Source: Anaerolineae bacterium CG2_30_64_16 (lineage in GTDB: Bacteria > Chloroflexota > Anaerolineae > CG2-30-64-16). Taken from it: a stretch of DNA of 39,850 nt. Under the pieces are notes generated by a model. The model had not been told where the DNA came from, made no database searches, and saw nothing but the letters and a program-made list of their open reading frames with translations. Shown here piece after piece: positions 6,689 to 13,766 of the stretch. The stretch's first letter is position 1; each line of letters starts with the position of its first letter. A program made the position numbers and the translations under genes. The stretch spans positions 1 to 39,850 of the forward strand of contig MNXL01000093.1 in NCBI GenBank assembly GCA_001871755.1. Direction: 5' to 3'.

Positions 6689-6774
6689 CCTAACCCCCGA
6701 AATTCTTGTTTTTTGTGCAAGGATTTTGGGAATGGCGGCTGTCGTTTTTTTGGTTCCGGCTTGTCCGGGTTAGG
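6689..6774. repeat. 86-bp interspersed repeat with short terminal inverted repeats
   Basis: The element begins CCTAACCC and ends GGGTTAGG (8-bp inverted ends). Its right half recurs at the left edge of the window. It occupies most of the ilvB-ilvN gap and ends 7 bases before the ilvN Shine-Dalgarno. It encodes nothing. A MITE or REP-like origin is inference. Confidence 0.7.
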
Positions 6775-6792
6775 ACTGGAAAGGAGCGACCT

Positions 6793-7386
6793 ATGGCCCT
6801 GGTAGATCGGAGCAGCGACGGCAAGGAGACGACGCGGGTGCTGGTAGCGTTGGTCGAGAATAAGCCCGGTGTGTTGACCCGAGTGGCAAGCCTGTTTCGC
6901 AGACGGAATTTCAACATCGAGAGCCTCACAGTCGGGCACACCGATTCGCCCGACATCTCCCGGATGACCATCGTGGTTGACGCCACCAAGACGAACGCGG
7001 CGATGGTGGAGCGCAACCTGTACAAGATGGTCAACATCATCGACGTTCAGGACGTCACCCAGTCTCCGGCGGTCATGCGCGATCTGGCGCTGATCAAGGT
7101 CAAGATCGACGGCCAAACCCGGTTTGAGGTGATGCAGTTGATCGACGTCTACCGGGCGAAGGTGGTGGATATCTGTTCCGACTCGATGATCGTGGAGGTC
7201 ACCGGACCAGAGGCCAAGGTGAATTCACTGGTCGATATGCTCCGACCCTACGGCATCATCGAAATGGTGCGCACCGGGCTGGTGGCAATGGTGCGCGGGT
7301 CCGGCTATTGGTCGGGAATGCCGCCTGAGAACGGCAACGGGTCGCCCGTGGAAACGGAACCAGACATCGTCTCGCTGGGCATGTAA
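6793..7386 (+). CDS. ilvN: Acetolactate synthase, small (regulatory) subunit
   Basis: The regulatory partner of IlvB; it raises its activity and confers valine feedback inhibition. The N-terminal ACT domain begins TRVLVALVENKPGVLTRVAS and continues through RRRNFNIESLTVG; a second ACT-like C-terminal domain spans about residues 85-165. At 197 residues it is longer than the usual 160-180 because of a Gly/Pro/Asn-rich tail of about 30 residues. The ATG follows GAAAGGAGCGACCT, a good Shine-Dalgarno. An in-frame TTG further upstream lies inside the 86-bp repeat and is rejected as a start. Confidence 0.95.
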   Translation: MALVDRSSDGKETTRVLVALVENKPGVLTRVASLFRRRNFNIESLTVGHTDSPDISRMTIVVDATKTNAAMVERNLYKMVNIIDVQDVTQSPAVMRDLALIKVKIDGQTRFEVMQLIDVYRAKVVDICSDSMIVEVTGPEAKVNSLVDMLRPYGIIEMVRTGLVAMVRGSGYWSGMPPENGNGSPVETEPDIVSLGM

Positions 7387-7391
7387 AGATA

Positions 7392-7414
7392 CCTGGTCGA
7401 GAAACCAGGTTTCT
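7392..7414. repeat. Small palindrome between ilvN and ilvC
   Basis: AGAAACC-A-GGTTTCT is a perfect 7+1+7 palindrome (7400-7414). It overlaps an alternative stem CCTGGT/ACCAGG (7392-7397 with 7404-7409). The two foldings exclude each other. There is no T-run, so it is not a terminator; role unknown. Confidence 0.5.
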
Positions 7415-7457
7415 GGATTTGTTCATCTCTCACATTCAATCTGGAAGGAGCACATTC

Positions 7458-8480
7458 GTGGCTAACATCTATTACGACAATGACGCAGACCTCGCTCTTC
7501 TGGACGGCAAGAAGATTGCCATCATCGGGTATGGCAGTCAGGGGCACGCCCATGCGCTCAACTTGCGCGACTCGGGCGTCGATGTGCGGGTGGGGCTGTA
7601 CCCGGGCAGCAAGTCCTGGGCGAAGGCCGAGGCCGAGGGGCTGCGCGTCCTCTCGGTCGCCGACGCCGCGACCGAAGCCGATGCGATCATGATCCTGACC
7701 CCTGACACAATGCAGTCCAAGATTTACAAGGAATCGATCGAGCCGCACCTGGCGCCGGGCAAGACGTTGATGTTTGCGCACGGCTTCAACATCCGCTATG
7801 GTCAGATCATCCCGCCCGCGACGGTGGACGTGAGCATGGTGGCCCCGAAGGCGCCCGGGCATCGGGTGCGTGAGGTGTTTGTGGAGGGGGCCGGCACTCC
7901 GTGTCTGGTGGCGGTACAGCAGGACGCCAGCGGCCATGCCAGGGAGTTTGCGTTGGCCTATGCCAAAGGGATCGGTGGCACACGCGCCGGCGTGATCGAG
8001 ACCACCTTCGCCGAGGAGACCGAAACCGATCTGTTCGGTGAGCAGGTCGTGTTGTGCGGCGGTGTCAGCGCGCTGATCGAGAGCGGGTTCAACACGCTGG
8101 TCGAGGCCGGCTACCAGCCGGAGATCGCCTACTTCGAGTGCATGCACGAGCTGAAGCTGATCGTAGATCTGATGTACCAGGGTGGGCTGAGCTACATGCG
8201 CTACAGCGTGAGCGACACGGCCGAACACGGCGACTACACGGGAGGCCCGAAGATCATCACCGACGAGACCCGGGCGACCATGAAGCAGATGCTGGCCGAC
8301 ATCCAGTCGGGCGCGTATGCCGAGGAATGGATCGATGAAAACGCCAAGGGCCGGCCCTGGTTCAACGCCCGCCGCGAGCAGGCGCGCACCAGCCAGATCG
8401 AGCAGGTGGGCAAGGAGTTGCGCAGGATGATGCCCTGGCTGCACGCAAAAGAGGTCAATCCGGGGCAGGGTGGGGCGTGA
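7458..8480 (+). CDS. ilvC: Ketol-acid reductoisomerase (NADP+)
   Basis: It converts acetolactate or acetohydroxybutyrate to the dihydroxy acid by Mg-dependent alkyl migration and NADPH reduction. The Rossmann motif GYGSQGHAHALNLRDSG lies near residues 23-39. Magnesium ligands are in ETDLFGEQVVLCGG and in the CMHELKLIVDLMYQGG helix. At 340 residues this is the short class I form. The GTG start is chosen because GGAAGGAG lies 7 bases upstream and the product begins ANIYYDNDADL, the family N-terminus; an upstream TTG would add 13 unrelated residues. It follows ilvN by 71 bases in the same operon. Confidence 0.97.
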   Translation: MANIYYDNDADLALLDGKKIAIIGYGSQGHAHALNLRDSGVDVRVGLYPGSKSWAKAEAEGLRVLSVADAATEADAIMILTPDTMQSKIYKESIEPHLAPGKTLMFAHGFNIRYGQIIPPATVDVSMVAPKAPGHRVREVFVEGAGTPCLVAVQQDASGHAREFALAYAKGIGGTRAGVIETTFAEETETDLFGEQVVLCGGVSALIESGFNTLVEAGYQPEIAYFECMHELKLIVDLMYQGGLSYMRYSVSDTAEHGDYTGGPKIITDETRATMKQMLADIQSGAYAEEWIDENAKGRPWFNARREQARTSQIEQVGKELRRMMPWLHAKEVNPGQGGA

Positions 8481-8625
8481 GGGGAGGAGGGATTGGGTTT
8501 AGGGATTGGGTATTAGGGAGTAGGGATTGGGTATCGGGGATTCGGAATTGCCATTCGACGAATACCCAATACCCAATACCCAATACCCCAATACCTAATA
8601 TCTAATACCCCCAAGGGGGAAGAAT
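8481..8625. repeat. Inverted short-word tract between ilvC and leuA
   Basis: The left half is made of GGGATTGGGTATT-like words and the right half of AATACCCAATACCC words. The two halves are complementary, so the whole 145-base gap could form a long imperfect hairpin in RNA. There is no ORF and no T-run. leuA's Shine-Dalgarno (GGGGGAAG) lies at its right edge. Confidence 0.75.
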
Positions 8626-10224
8626 ATGGATGAACCTGCTGTTGTTCGTATCTTCGATACAACCCTGCGCGACGGTGAGCAGTCACCGGGCGCGACGCTG
8701 AATATCGACGAGAAACTGGAGATCGCCCGGCAGTTGGCGCGTCTGGGCGTCGACGTCATCGAGGCCGGCTTTCCGATTGCGTCACCAGGCGACTTCGAGG
8801 CGGTGCGCCGGGTGGCCGACGAGGTGGGACGGGGCGATGACGCCCCCATCATCGCCGGGTTGGCGCGGGCCAATCAGGCCGATATCGACCGGGCCTGGCA
8901 GGCCGTCAAGGGCGCGCGGCGGCCGCGCATTCACACCTTCCTGGCGACGTCTGACATCCATCTGAAGTACAAGCTCAAGATCAGCCGCGAGGAGTGCCTG
9001 GCGCGAGCGGCCGAGATGGTGGCCTATGCCCGCGGTTTGTGTGAGGACGTGGAGTTCTCGCCGGAGGACGGCGGCCGCTCAGACCCCGAGTTCCTTTATC
9101 AGGTGCTGGAGGCCGCGATCAAGGCCGGCGCGACCACTCTCAATATCCCGGACACCGTCGGCTACACTACCCCGCAGGAGTTCGGCGCGCTGATCGCCGG
9201 CATCCGTGAGCATGTGCCAGGCGCCCGGGATGTGATCCTTTCGGCGCACTGTCACAATGACCTGGGGCTGGCGACAGCTAACACCCTGGCCGCCATCGCC
9301 AACGGGGCGCGCCAGGTCGAGGTGACCGTCAACGGGATCGGCGAGCGGGCGGGCAACACGTCGTTGGAAGAGGTCGTGATGGCGTTGTACACCCGGCCCA
9401 CGGTCTACGGGCTGCGCACCCATATCGACACCACCCAGATCGCCCGAGCCAGCCGCCTGGTCAGCGCGTACACCGGCATTCCGGTGCAGCCCAACAAGGC
9501 GATCGTCGGCGCGAATGCGTTTGCGCACGAGGCCGGCATTCACCAGGATGGCGTGCTCAAGAACCCGTTGACTTACGAGATCATGCGGCCCGAGACGATC
9601 GGCATCACCGAGAGCAAGCTCGTCCTGGGCAAGCACAGCGGCCGCCACGCGTTCCAGACCAAGCTGGCCGAGTTGGGCTACGACCTGAACCCGGAGGACA
9701 TGAACCGCGTGTTCGAGCGCTTCAAGGACCTGTGCGACAAGAAGAAGGTCGTCAGCGATCCTGACATCGAGGCGATCATCAACGACGAGGTGTACCAGCC
9801 GGTGGAGTTGTGGCGGCTCGAGCACGTCCAGGTCTCTTGCGGCACCAGCATGCGCCCCACGGCTACGGTGACGTTGCGCGGCCCGGATGGCATCGTGCGC
9901 GAGGACGCCGCGGTCGGCGCCGGGCCGGTGGACTCGGTCTACATGGCCATCAACCGGATCGTCCAGGCGCCCAACGTGCTCACCGAGTTCAGCATCAACG
10001 CGGTGACCGAAGGGATCGACGCGGTGGGTGAGGTGACGATTCGCATCGAGGGGACCAACGGCGCGCACGGCCGGCACTATGCCCTGAACCCGCAGTTCGG
10101 CCTGCGTCAGCGCACCTACAGCGGCCACGGCGCAGACACGGATATCATCGTGGCGTCCGCAAAGGCGTACATGAGCGCGTTGAACAAGATGCTGAGTGCG
10201 CGCAAAGAGGAAGTCGGCGGCTAG
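8626..10224 (+). CDS. leuA: 2-isopropylmalate synthase
   Basis: It condenses 2-ketoisovalerate with acetyl-CoA, the first committed step to leucine. The N-terminal TIM-barrel (HMGL-like) has FDTTLRDGEQSPGATL near residue 11 and the metal site HCHNDLGLATANTLAAI. NGIGERAGNTSLEEV follows. The last 140 residues form the LeuA allosteric domain that binds leucine, so feedback inhibition is expected. At 532 residues it matches the bacterial type. Its TAG stop overlaps the stop of the convergent toxin gene in a shared CTAG. Confidence 0.96.
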   Translation: MDEPAVVRIFDTTLRDGEQSPGATLNIDEKLEIARQLARLGVDVIEAGFPIASPGDFEAVRRVADEVGRGDDAPIIAGLARANQADIDRAWQAVKGARRPRIHTFLATSDIHLKYKLKISREECLARAAEMVAYARGLCEDVEFSPEDGGRSDPEFLYQVLEAAIKAGATTLNIPDTVGYTTPQEFGALIAGIREHVPGARDVILSAHCHNDLGLATANTLAAIANGARQVEVTVNGIGERAGNTSLEEVVMALYTRPTVYGLRTHIDTTQIARASRLVSAYTGIPVQPNKAIVGANAFAHEAGIHQDGVLKNPLTYEIMRPETIGITESKLVLGKHSGRHAFQTKLAELGYDLNPEDMNRVFERFKDLCDKKKVVSDPDIEAIINDEVYQPVELWRLEHVQVSCGTSMRPTATVTLRGPDGIVREDAAVGAGPVDSVYMAINRIVQAPNVLTEFSINAVTEGIDAVGEVTIRIEGTNGAHGRHYALNPQFGLRQRTYSGHGADTDIIVASAKAYMSALNKMLSARKEEVGG

Positions 10225-10631
10225 GAAGCGGATTCCAGGAGGCGCAAGAACCGGCCAAGCTTGATGATTTGGATGCCTGCGTAGCTGCCCAAATCGAGAA
10301 GGTCATCGTCCTGTGAGACGACGTATTTGCAGTGACCGTCCAGGGCGCACTCGATGAACTTGTTGTCGTCTGGGTCACGCTCGACGACGTTAAGCAGGCT
10401 GGTTACCTGGATGACATCGCAGAGCTCGACCAGGCGCAGCCACCACTCGTACGTGGACTCGTCGGGAAGGTCGAAGTAGGCGCGCAAAGTCCTGACGATC
10501 TCATGCAGGATCGGGTGAGAGGCAACCGCAATGTAGTTGCCCGCCTCTGCGCGAAGATAGAGTTGGTGAGCGGCGCTGCGGCGGAGGATGGCGCCGATCC
10601 AGACGTTGGTGTCAAGGACAGCGCGGGTCAA
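10221..10631 (-). CDS. PIN-domain toxin, second module (COG1569-like)
   Basis: A 136-residue PIN RNase. Active-site acids are in AVLDTNVWIG (Asp7), PILHEIVRTL (Glu), ERDPDDNKFIECAL (Asp) and YVVSQDDDLLDL (Asp). It resembles the toxin at 4057 in motif order, but the two are clearly diverged. The start is a TTG whose last bases overlap the antitoxin's TGA (TTGA). A strong GGAGGAGG just upstream supports this rare start. The gene runs against the leu genes and shares a CTAG with the leuA stop, each strand reading TAG. Confidence 0.85.
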   Translation of the reverse strand: MTRAVLDTNVWIGAILRRSAAHQLYLRAEAGNYIAVASHPILHEIVRTLRAYFDLPDESTYEWWLRLVELCDVIQVTSLLNVVERDPDDNKFIECALDGHCKYVVSQDDDLLDLGSYAGIQIIKLGRFLRLLESAS

Positions 10632-11065
10632 GACCTCCTCCGATCGTGGGCGACGCGCCTCGTGCGGTGCACGGCTTCATCGACGATCTGGTCGAATTGC
10701 TCATCGGTCAAAGTGTCGTAGTCCAGGTCGCGTTCCTTGAGCCATGCGCGCATATGCGTTTCCGTGCGGCGCTCCAGATCGTAGATCGCCGCATCGGGAC
10801 CAAGCCGAGCATAGCGTCTCTCGACCTCTTCCACAGCCAGGGCGGCGCGGGCGAGCTCAGCCGGCGAAGCGCCATCTTGGGCGAGCATGTCGAGATATGC
10901 CTGGCGCAATTCGCCAATGGGGGGTTTGGTCCGCAGCGTCTTAGCGTACCTCACAACCAGCCAGACGTCACGCGGGGAGAGGGCCTTGATGGCCGATGTC
11001 AGTTCTTGTTCGAGCATTTTGTCCATGAATTCCTGCTCCCTGAGGCGTTGGTCTCTGGAGGTCAT
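10628..11065 (-). CDS. Putative antitoxin, partner of PIN toxin
   Basis: A 145-residue acidic and basic helical protein directly upstream of, and overlapping, the PIN toxin gene, the usual antitoxin position. No Phd, AbrB or RHH signature is recognised. The sequence is rich in helix-formers (LEQELTSAIKALSPRDVW, RKAYL-like repeats) and ends in a basic tail. The ATG giving MTSRDQRL is chosen because it lies 25 bases after a consensus promoter and GAAGGG precedes it; the longer reading frame runs through the promoter. The antitoxin role is inferred from the operon arrangement only. Confidence 0.7.
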   Translation of the reverse strand: MTSRDQRLREQEFMDKMLEQELTSAIKALSPRDVWLVVRYAKTLRTKPPIGELRQAYLDMLAQDGASPAELARAALAVEEVERRYARLGPDAAIYDLERRTETHMRAWLKERDLDYDTLTDEQFDQIVDEAVHRTRRVAHDRRRS

Positions 11066-11089
11066 TGAACCCTTCACGGGCTCAAACCG

Positions 11090-11118
11090 ATTATAGGCCA
11101 GATGTTCGGGCCTGTCAA
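11090..11118 (-). promoter_or_regulatory. Consensus sigma70 promoter of second toxin-antitoxin operon
   Basis: On the reverse strand TTGACA (11113-11118), a 17-bp spacer and TATAAT (11090-11095) are both perfect consensus boxes. They lie between the antitoxin and leuC start codons. A weaker forward TTGAAC/GATTAT pair (11065-11094) could serve leuC and would overlap it. Confidence 0.88.
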
Positions 11119-11139
11119 TCCCGTTTTTACAGGAGGCGT

Positions 11140-12552
11140 ATGCCACGCACACTTTTCGACAAGATCTGGGACGCCCACGTGGTGGCCGCGGAAACAAGCG
11201 CAGCGACGGCAGCCCCGACTGTGCTCTACATCGACTTGCACCTGGTCCACGAAGTGACATCGCCGCAGGCGTTCGAGGCGTTGCGGCAGCGCGGGCTCAA
11301 GGTCCGCCGGCCTGATAAGACCGTAGCGACCGTCGATCACAGCATCCCGACGCACGACCGCGCGCTCCCCATCACGGACGCGCTGGCGGCCAAACAGATC
11401 GCCCAACTGGAGACGAACTGCCGTGAGTTCGGTATCCCGCTGTACAGCATCGGCAGCGATCATCAAGGCGTGGTCCACGTGATCGGCCCGGAGCTGGGGC
11501 TGACCCAACCCGGCATGACCATCGTCTGCGGTGACAGCCACACGGCCACCCACGGCGCGTTCGGCGCGCTGGCCTTCGGCATCGGCACCAGCGAAGTGTC
11601 GCACGTGCTGGCCACCCAATGCCTGTTCCAGGAGAAGCCGCGGAGCTGCGAGGTGCGGGTCGCGGGACGGCTGGGGCCGGGTGTCTCGCCCAAGGACATC
11701 ATCCTGGCGTTGATCGCCCAGAACGGCGTGGGCGGTGGCGCCGGGCAGGTGTTCGAGTACACCGGGGGCGCGATCCGGGCGCTCTCGATGGAAGGCCGGA
11801 TGACGGTCTGCAACATGAGCATCGAAGGGGGCGCGCGGGCCGGGTTGGTCGCGCCGGACGACACGACCTTCGAGTATCTGGCCGGCCGGCCGTTTGCCCC
11901 GCGGGGGACAGCCTGGGAGCGGGCCATGGCGCGCTGGCGGGCGTTGCCATCCGACCCCGGCGCGACCTACGACAAGACCATCACCCTGGATGTGAACGAC
12001 CTGGCGCCGATGATCACCTACGGCGTCAACCCCGGCATGGGGATGCTGGTCACGGGCCGCGTCCCTGACCCGGAAACGGTGCCCGACCTCAGCCAACGCC
12101 GGGCGCTGGTGAAGGCGTTGGACTACATGGATTTGACGCCGGGGCAGGCGCTGCTCGGCCACCCGATCGACGTGGTGTTCATCGGCTCGTGCACAAACGG
12201 CCGCCTGTCGGACCTGCGCGCCGCGGCCGGGGTCTTGCGCGGCCGCAAGGTCGCGGCGGGCGTGCGCGTCCTGGTCGTGCCGGGCTCGCAAGAGGTCAAG
12301 GCCCAGGCTGAGGCGGAACGGCTGGATGTGATCTTCAAGGAGGCCGGCTGCGAGTGGCGGGAGCCGGGGTGCAGCATGTGCATCGCGATGAACGGCGATC
12401 AACTACAACCGGGCCAGTCCGCGGTGAGCACCAGCAACCGCAATTTCGAAGGCCGGCAGGGGCCGGGTGGCCGCACCTTCCTGGCCAGCCCGTTGACCGC
12501 CGCGGCGAGCGCGGTGGCGGGCGCGGTGGCGGACGTGCGGATGATGATGTAG
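11140..12552 (+). CDS. leuC: 3-isopropylmalate dehydratase, large subunit
   Basis: An aconitase-type subunit that, with LeuD, isomerises 2-isopropylmalate to 3-isopropylmalate. The [4Fe-4S] ligands are visible as Cys in VFIGSCTNGRLSDLR and the pair in EPGCSMCIAMNGDQL. Substrate motifs TVDHSIPTHD and CGDSHTATHGAFGALAFGIG are intact. The 470-residue length is normal. AGGAGG six bases before the ATG sets the start; the longer frame reads through the opposing promoter. A reverse toxin-antitoxin operon separates it from leuA, so it may depend on its own promoter or on read-through. Confidence 0.96.
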   Translation: MPRTLFDKIWDAHVVAAETSAATAAPTVLYIDLHLVHEVTSPQAFEALRQRGLKVRRPDKTVATVDHSIPTHDRALPITDALAAKQIAQLETNCREFGIPLYSIGSDHQGVVHVIGPELGLTQPGMTIVCGDSHTATHGAFGALAFGIGTSEVSHVLATQCLFQEKPRSCEVRVAGRLGPGVSPKDIILALIAQNGVGGGAGQVFEYTGGAIRALSMEGRMTVCNMSIEGGARAGLVAPDDTTFEYLAGRPFAPRGTAWERAMARWRALPSDPGATYDKTITLDVNDLAPMITYGVNPGMGMLVTGRVPDPETVPDLSQRRALVKALDYMDLTPGQALLGHPIDVVFIGSCTNGRLSDLRAAAGVLRGRKVAAGVRVLVVPGSQEVKAQAEAERLDVIFKEAGCEWREPGCSMCIAMNGDQLQPGQSAVSTSNRNFEGRQGPGGRTFLASPLTAAASAVAGAVADVRMMM

Positions 12553-12649
12553 AGAGCGGGTTGCGTACTGCGTACTGCGTGAAGGCACTGGCTACAAGGC
12601 GTGAAATCCGCAATTCGCAATCCGAAATCCGCAGTGTGGGGAGAGCGAC
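12553..12649. repeat. Short-word tract between leuC and leuD
   Basis: It contains GCGTACT reiterated and then words of the AATCCGCAATTCGC type. No ORF is seen. GGGGAGAG near the right edge is the leuD Shine-Dalgarno. Confidence 0.55.
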
Positions 12650-13258
12650 ATGGAACCATTTGGGACACTGACCAGCCGGCTTGTTCCCCTGGCGGCCGAG
12701 AACATCGACACCGACCAGATCATCCCGGCGCGTTTTCTGAAGACCACCGACAAGGCCGGATTAGGCGACAACCTGTTCGCGGATTGGCGGTATGACGGCG
12801 CCGGCAACGCCAAACCGGACTTCATCCTGAACCAACCGGCGGCCCGTGGCGCGCAGATCTTGCTGGCCGGCGACAATTTTGGATGTGGCAGCTCGCGTGA
12901 GCACGCGCCGTGGGCGCTCCTCGGATATGGCTTCCGGGCCGTGATCAGCACCTCCTTCGCCGACATTTTCCGCAACAACGCGCTGAAGAACGGGCTGCTG
13001 CCGGTGGTCGTGGATCGGGACACGCACTGGCAGTTGTTTAGCCTGGTCGAGGAGGAGCCGTCCACAGAGCTCGTGATCGACCTGGCCGCGCAAACCGTGA
13101 TCCTGCCGGACGGCCGGGCGGTCACCTTCCCGATGGAGAGTTTCTCGAAAGAGTGTCTGTTGCAGGGCGTGGACGAGTTGGGTTCTCTGCTGGCTCGGAT
13201 GGAGCAAATCGACGCGTACGAGGCGCGCAGGCCGGACGCGGTGCGGACGGTGGCGTGA
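12650..13258 (+). CDS. leuD: 3-isopropylmalate dehydratase, small subunit
   Basis: The swivel-domain subunit that completes the isopropylmalate isomerase with LeuC. It has ENIDTDQIIPARFLK near residues 17-31 and the substrate-binding loop GDNFGCGSSREHAPWAL near residue 74. STSFADIFRNNALKNGLLPV is also present. The 202-residue length is the usual short bacterial form. It follows leuC in the order expected of an operon. No leuB (isopropylmalate dehydrogenase) follows; it must lie elsewhere. Confidence 0.96.
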   Translation: MEPFGTLTSRLVPLAAENIDTDQIIPARFLKTTDKAGLGDNLFADWRYDGAGNAKPDFILNQPAARGAQILLAGDNFGCGSSREHAPWALLGYGFRAVISTSFADIFRNNALKNGLLPVVVDRDTHWQLFSLVEEEPSTELVIDLAAQTVILPDGRAVTFPMESFSKECLLQGVDELGSLLARMEQIDAYEARRPDAVRTVA

Positions 13259-13393
13259 ACTGGGAGCAGGGGGCAAGGGGCAAAGGCAAGGGGCAAGGGG
13301 CGAAGAGCAAGGGCAAAAGGCTTGGGGCAGATCGGCAAATCGGAAATCGCAAATCCGAAATCCGAAATCCGAAATCGCAAATCGGAAATCTCC
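13259..13393. repeat. Short-word tract after leuD
   Basis: Two blocks are seen: GGGGCAAGGGC-like words (13259-13320), then (AAATCCGA/AAATCGCA)n words (13330-13390). There is no terminator or convincing ORF. The tract ends at the AGGAGG of the next small ORF. Confidence 0.7.
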
Positions 13394-13405
13394 AGGAGGT
13401 TAGAG

Positions 13406-13591
13406 ATGCAACGGGAGAGCATGCAGCAGGCGAACGGGCAGCCCCGCGCCGCGGAGAGCGCGGACGGGCAGCGTGCCAACGGGCAACGGGAGAACGCGCA
13501 ACGGGCTACCAGCCAGGCGGAGCGGGCCGTGATGCATCCGGATTACTCCGATCCTGAGTGGCGCTACTATCACGGCGCGTGGCACAGTTAG
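13406..13591 (+). CDS. Small hypothetical protein with strong ribosome-binding site
   Basis: A 61-codon ORF preceded by CCAGGAGGTTAGAG, an excellent Shine-Dalgarno at good spacing. The product is strikingly Gln, Asn, Arg and Ala rich (residues 1-40) and ends in an aromatic tail, HPDYSDPEWRYYHGAWHS. No family is recognised. It has no membrane segment or signal peptide. It lies between leuD and cimA on the same strand and would be co-transcribed. Low-complexity composition argues for caution, but the ribosome-binding site and the distinct C-terminus argue that it is translated. Confidence 0.6.
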   Translation: MQRESMQQANGQPRAAESADGQRANGQRENAQRATSQAERAVMHPDYSDPEWRYYHGAWHS

Positions 13592-13637
13592 GCGGACGAG
13601 ACTTTATGCCTGTATCACGATTTCATCGGAGGGTGAA

Positions 13638-13735
13638 CTGGGCGACCGATGTGCTCGCGCGCGCGAGTGCTGTCGCCCAGGCGATCGGCGGCTCCGGGGA
13701 CTGATCGCGTTCTGTCGCCGGCCGGAAACCGGCCG
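13638..13735 (+). other. Three consecutive stem-loops upstream of cimA
   Basis: Stem 1: CTGGGCGAC (13638-13646) with GTCGCCCAG (13672-13680), enclosing the self-complementary CTCGCGCGCGCGAG. Stem 2: GCGATC (13681-13686) with GATCGC (13703-13708). Stem 3: CGGCCGG-AAA-CCGGCCG (13719-13735). None has a T-run. The cimA ribosome-binding site follows 20 bases later. This may be a structured 5' leader or mRNA processing site; function unknown. Confidence 0.5.
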
Positions 13736-13766
13736 CACAAACCCTACTTCAAATCAGGAGCTACCA

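Noticed and set aside
11074..12402. 442-codon open frame antisense to leuC
   Set aside because: It lies wholly opposite an intact, motif-rich leuC; long antisense frames are expected in GC-rich coding DNA, and the composition (Arg, His, Gly, Gln) is typical of a shadow frame.
13632..13703. 23-codon GTG ORF upstream of cimA as a leader peptide
   Set aside because: The only candidate Shine-Dalgarno overlaps the GTG, and the peptide has no run of Ile, Leu or Val codons; the stems are the stronger signal.
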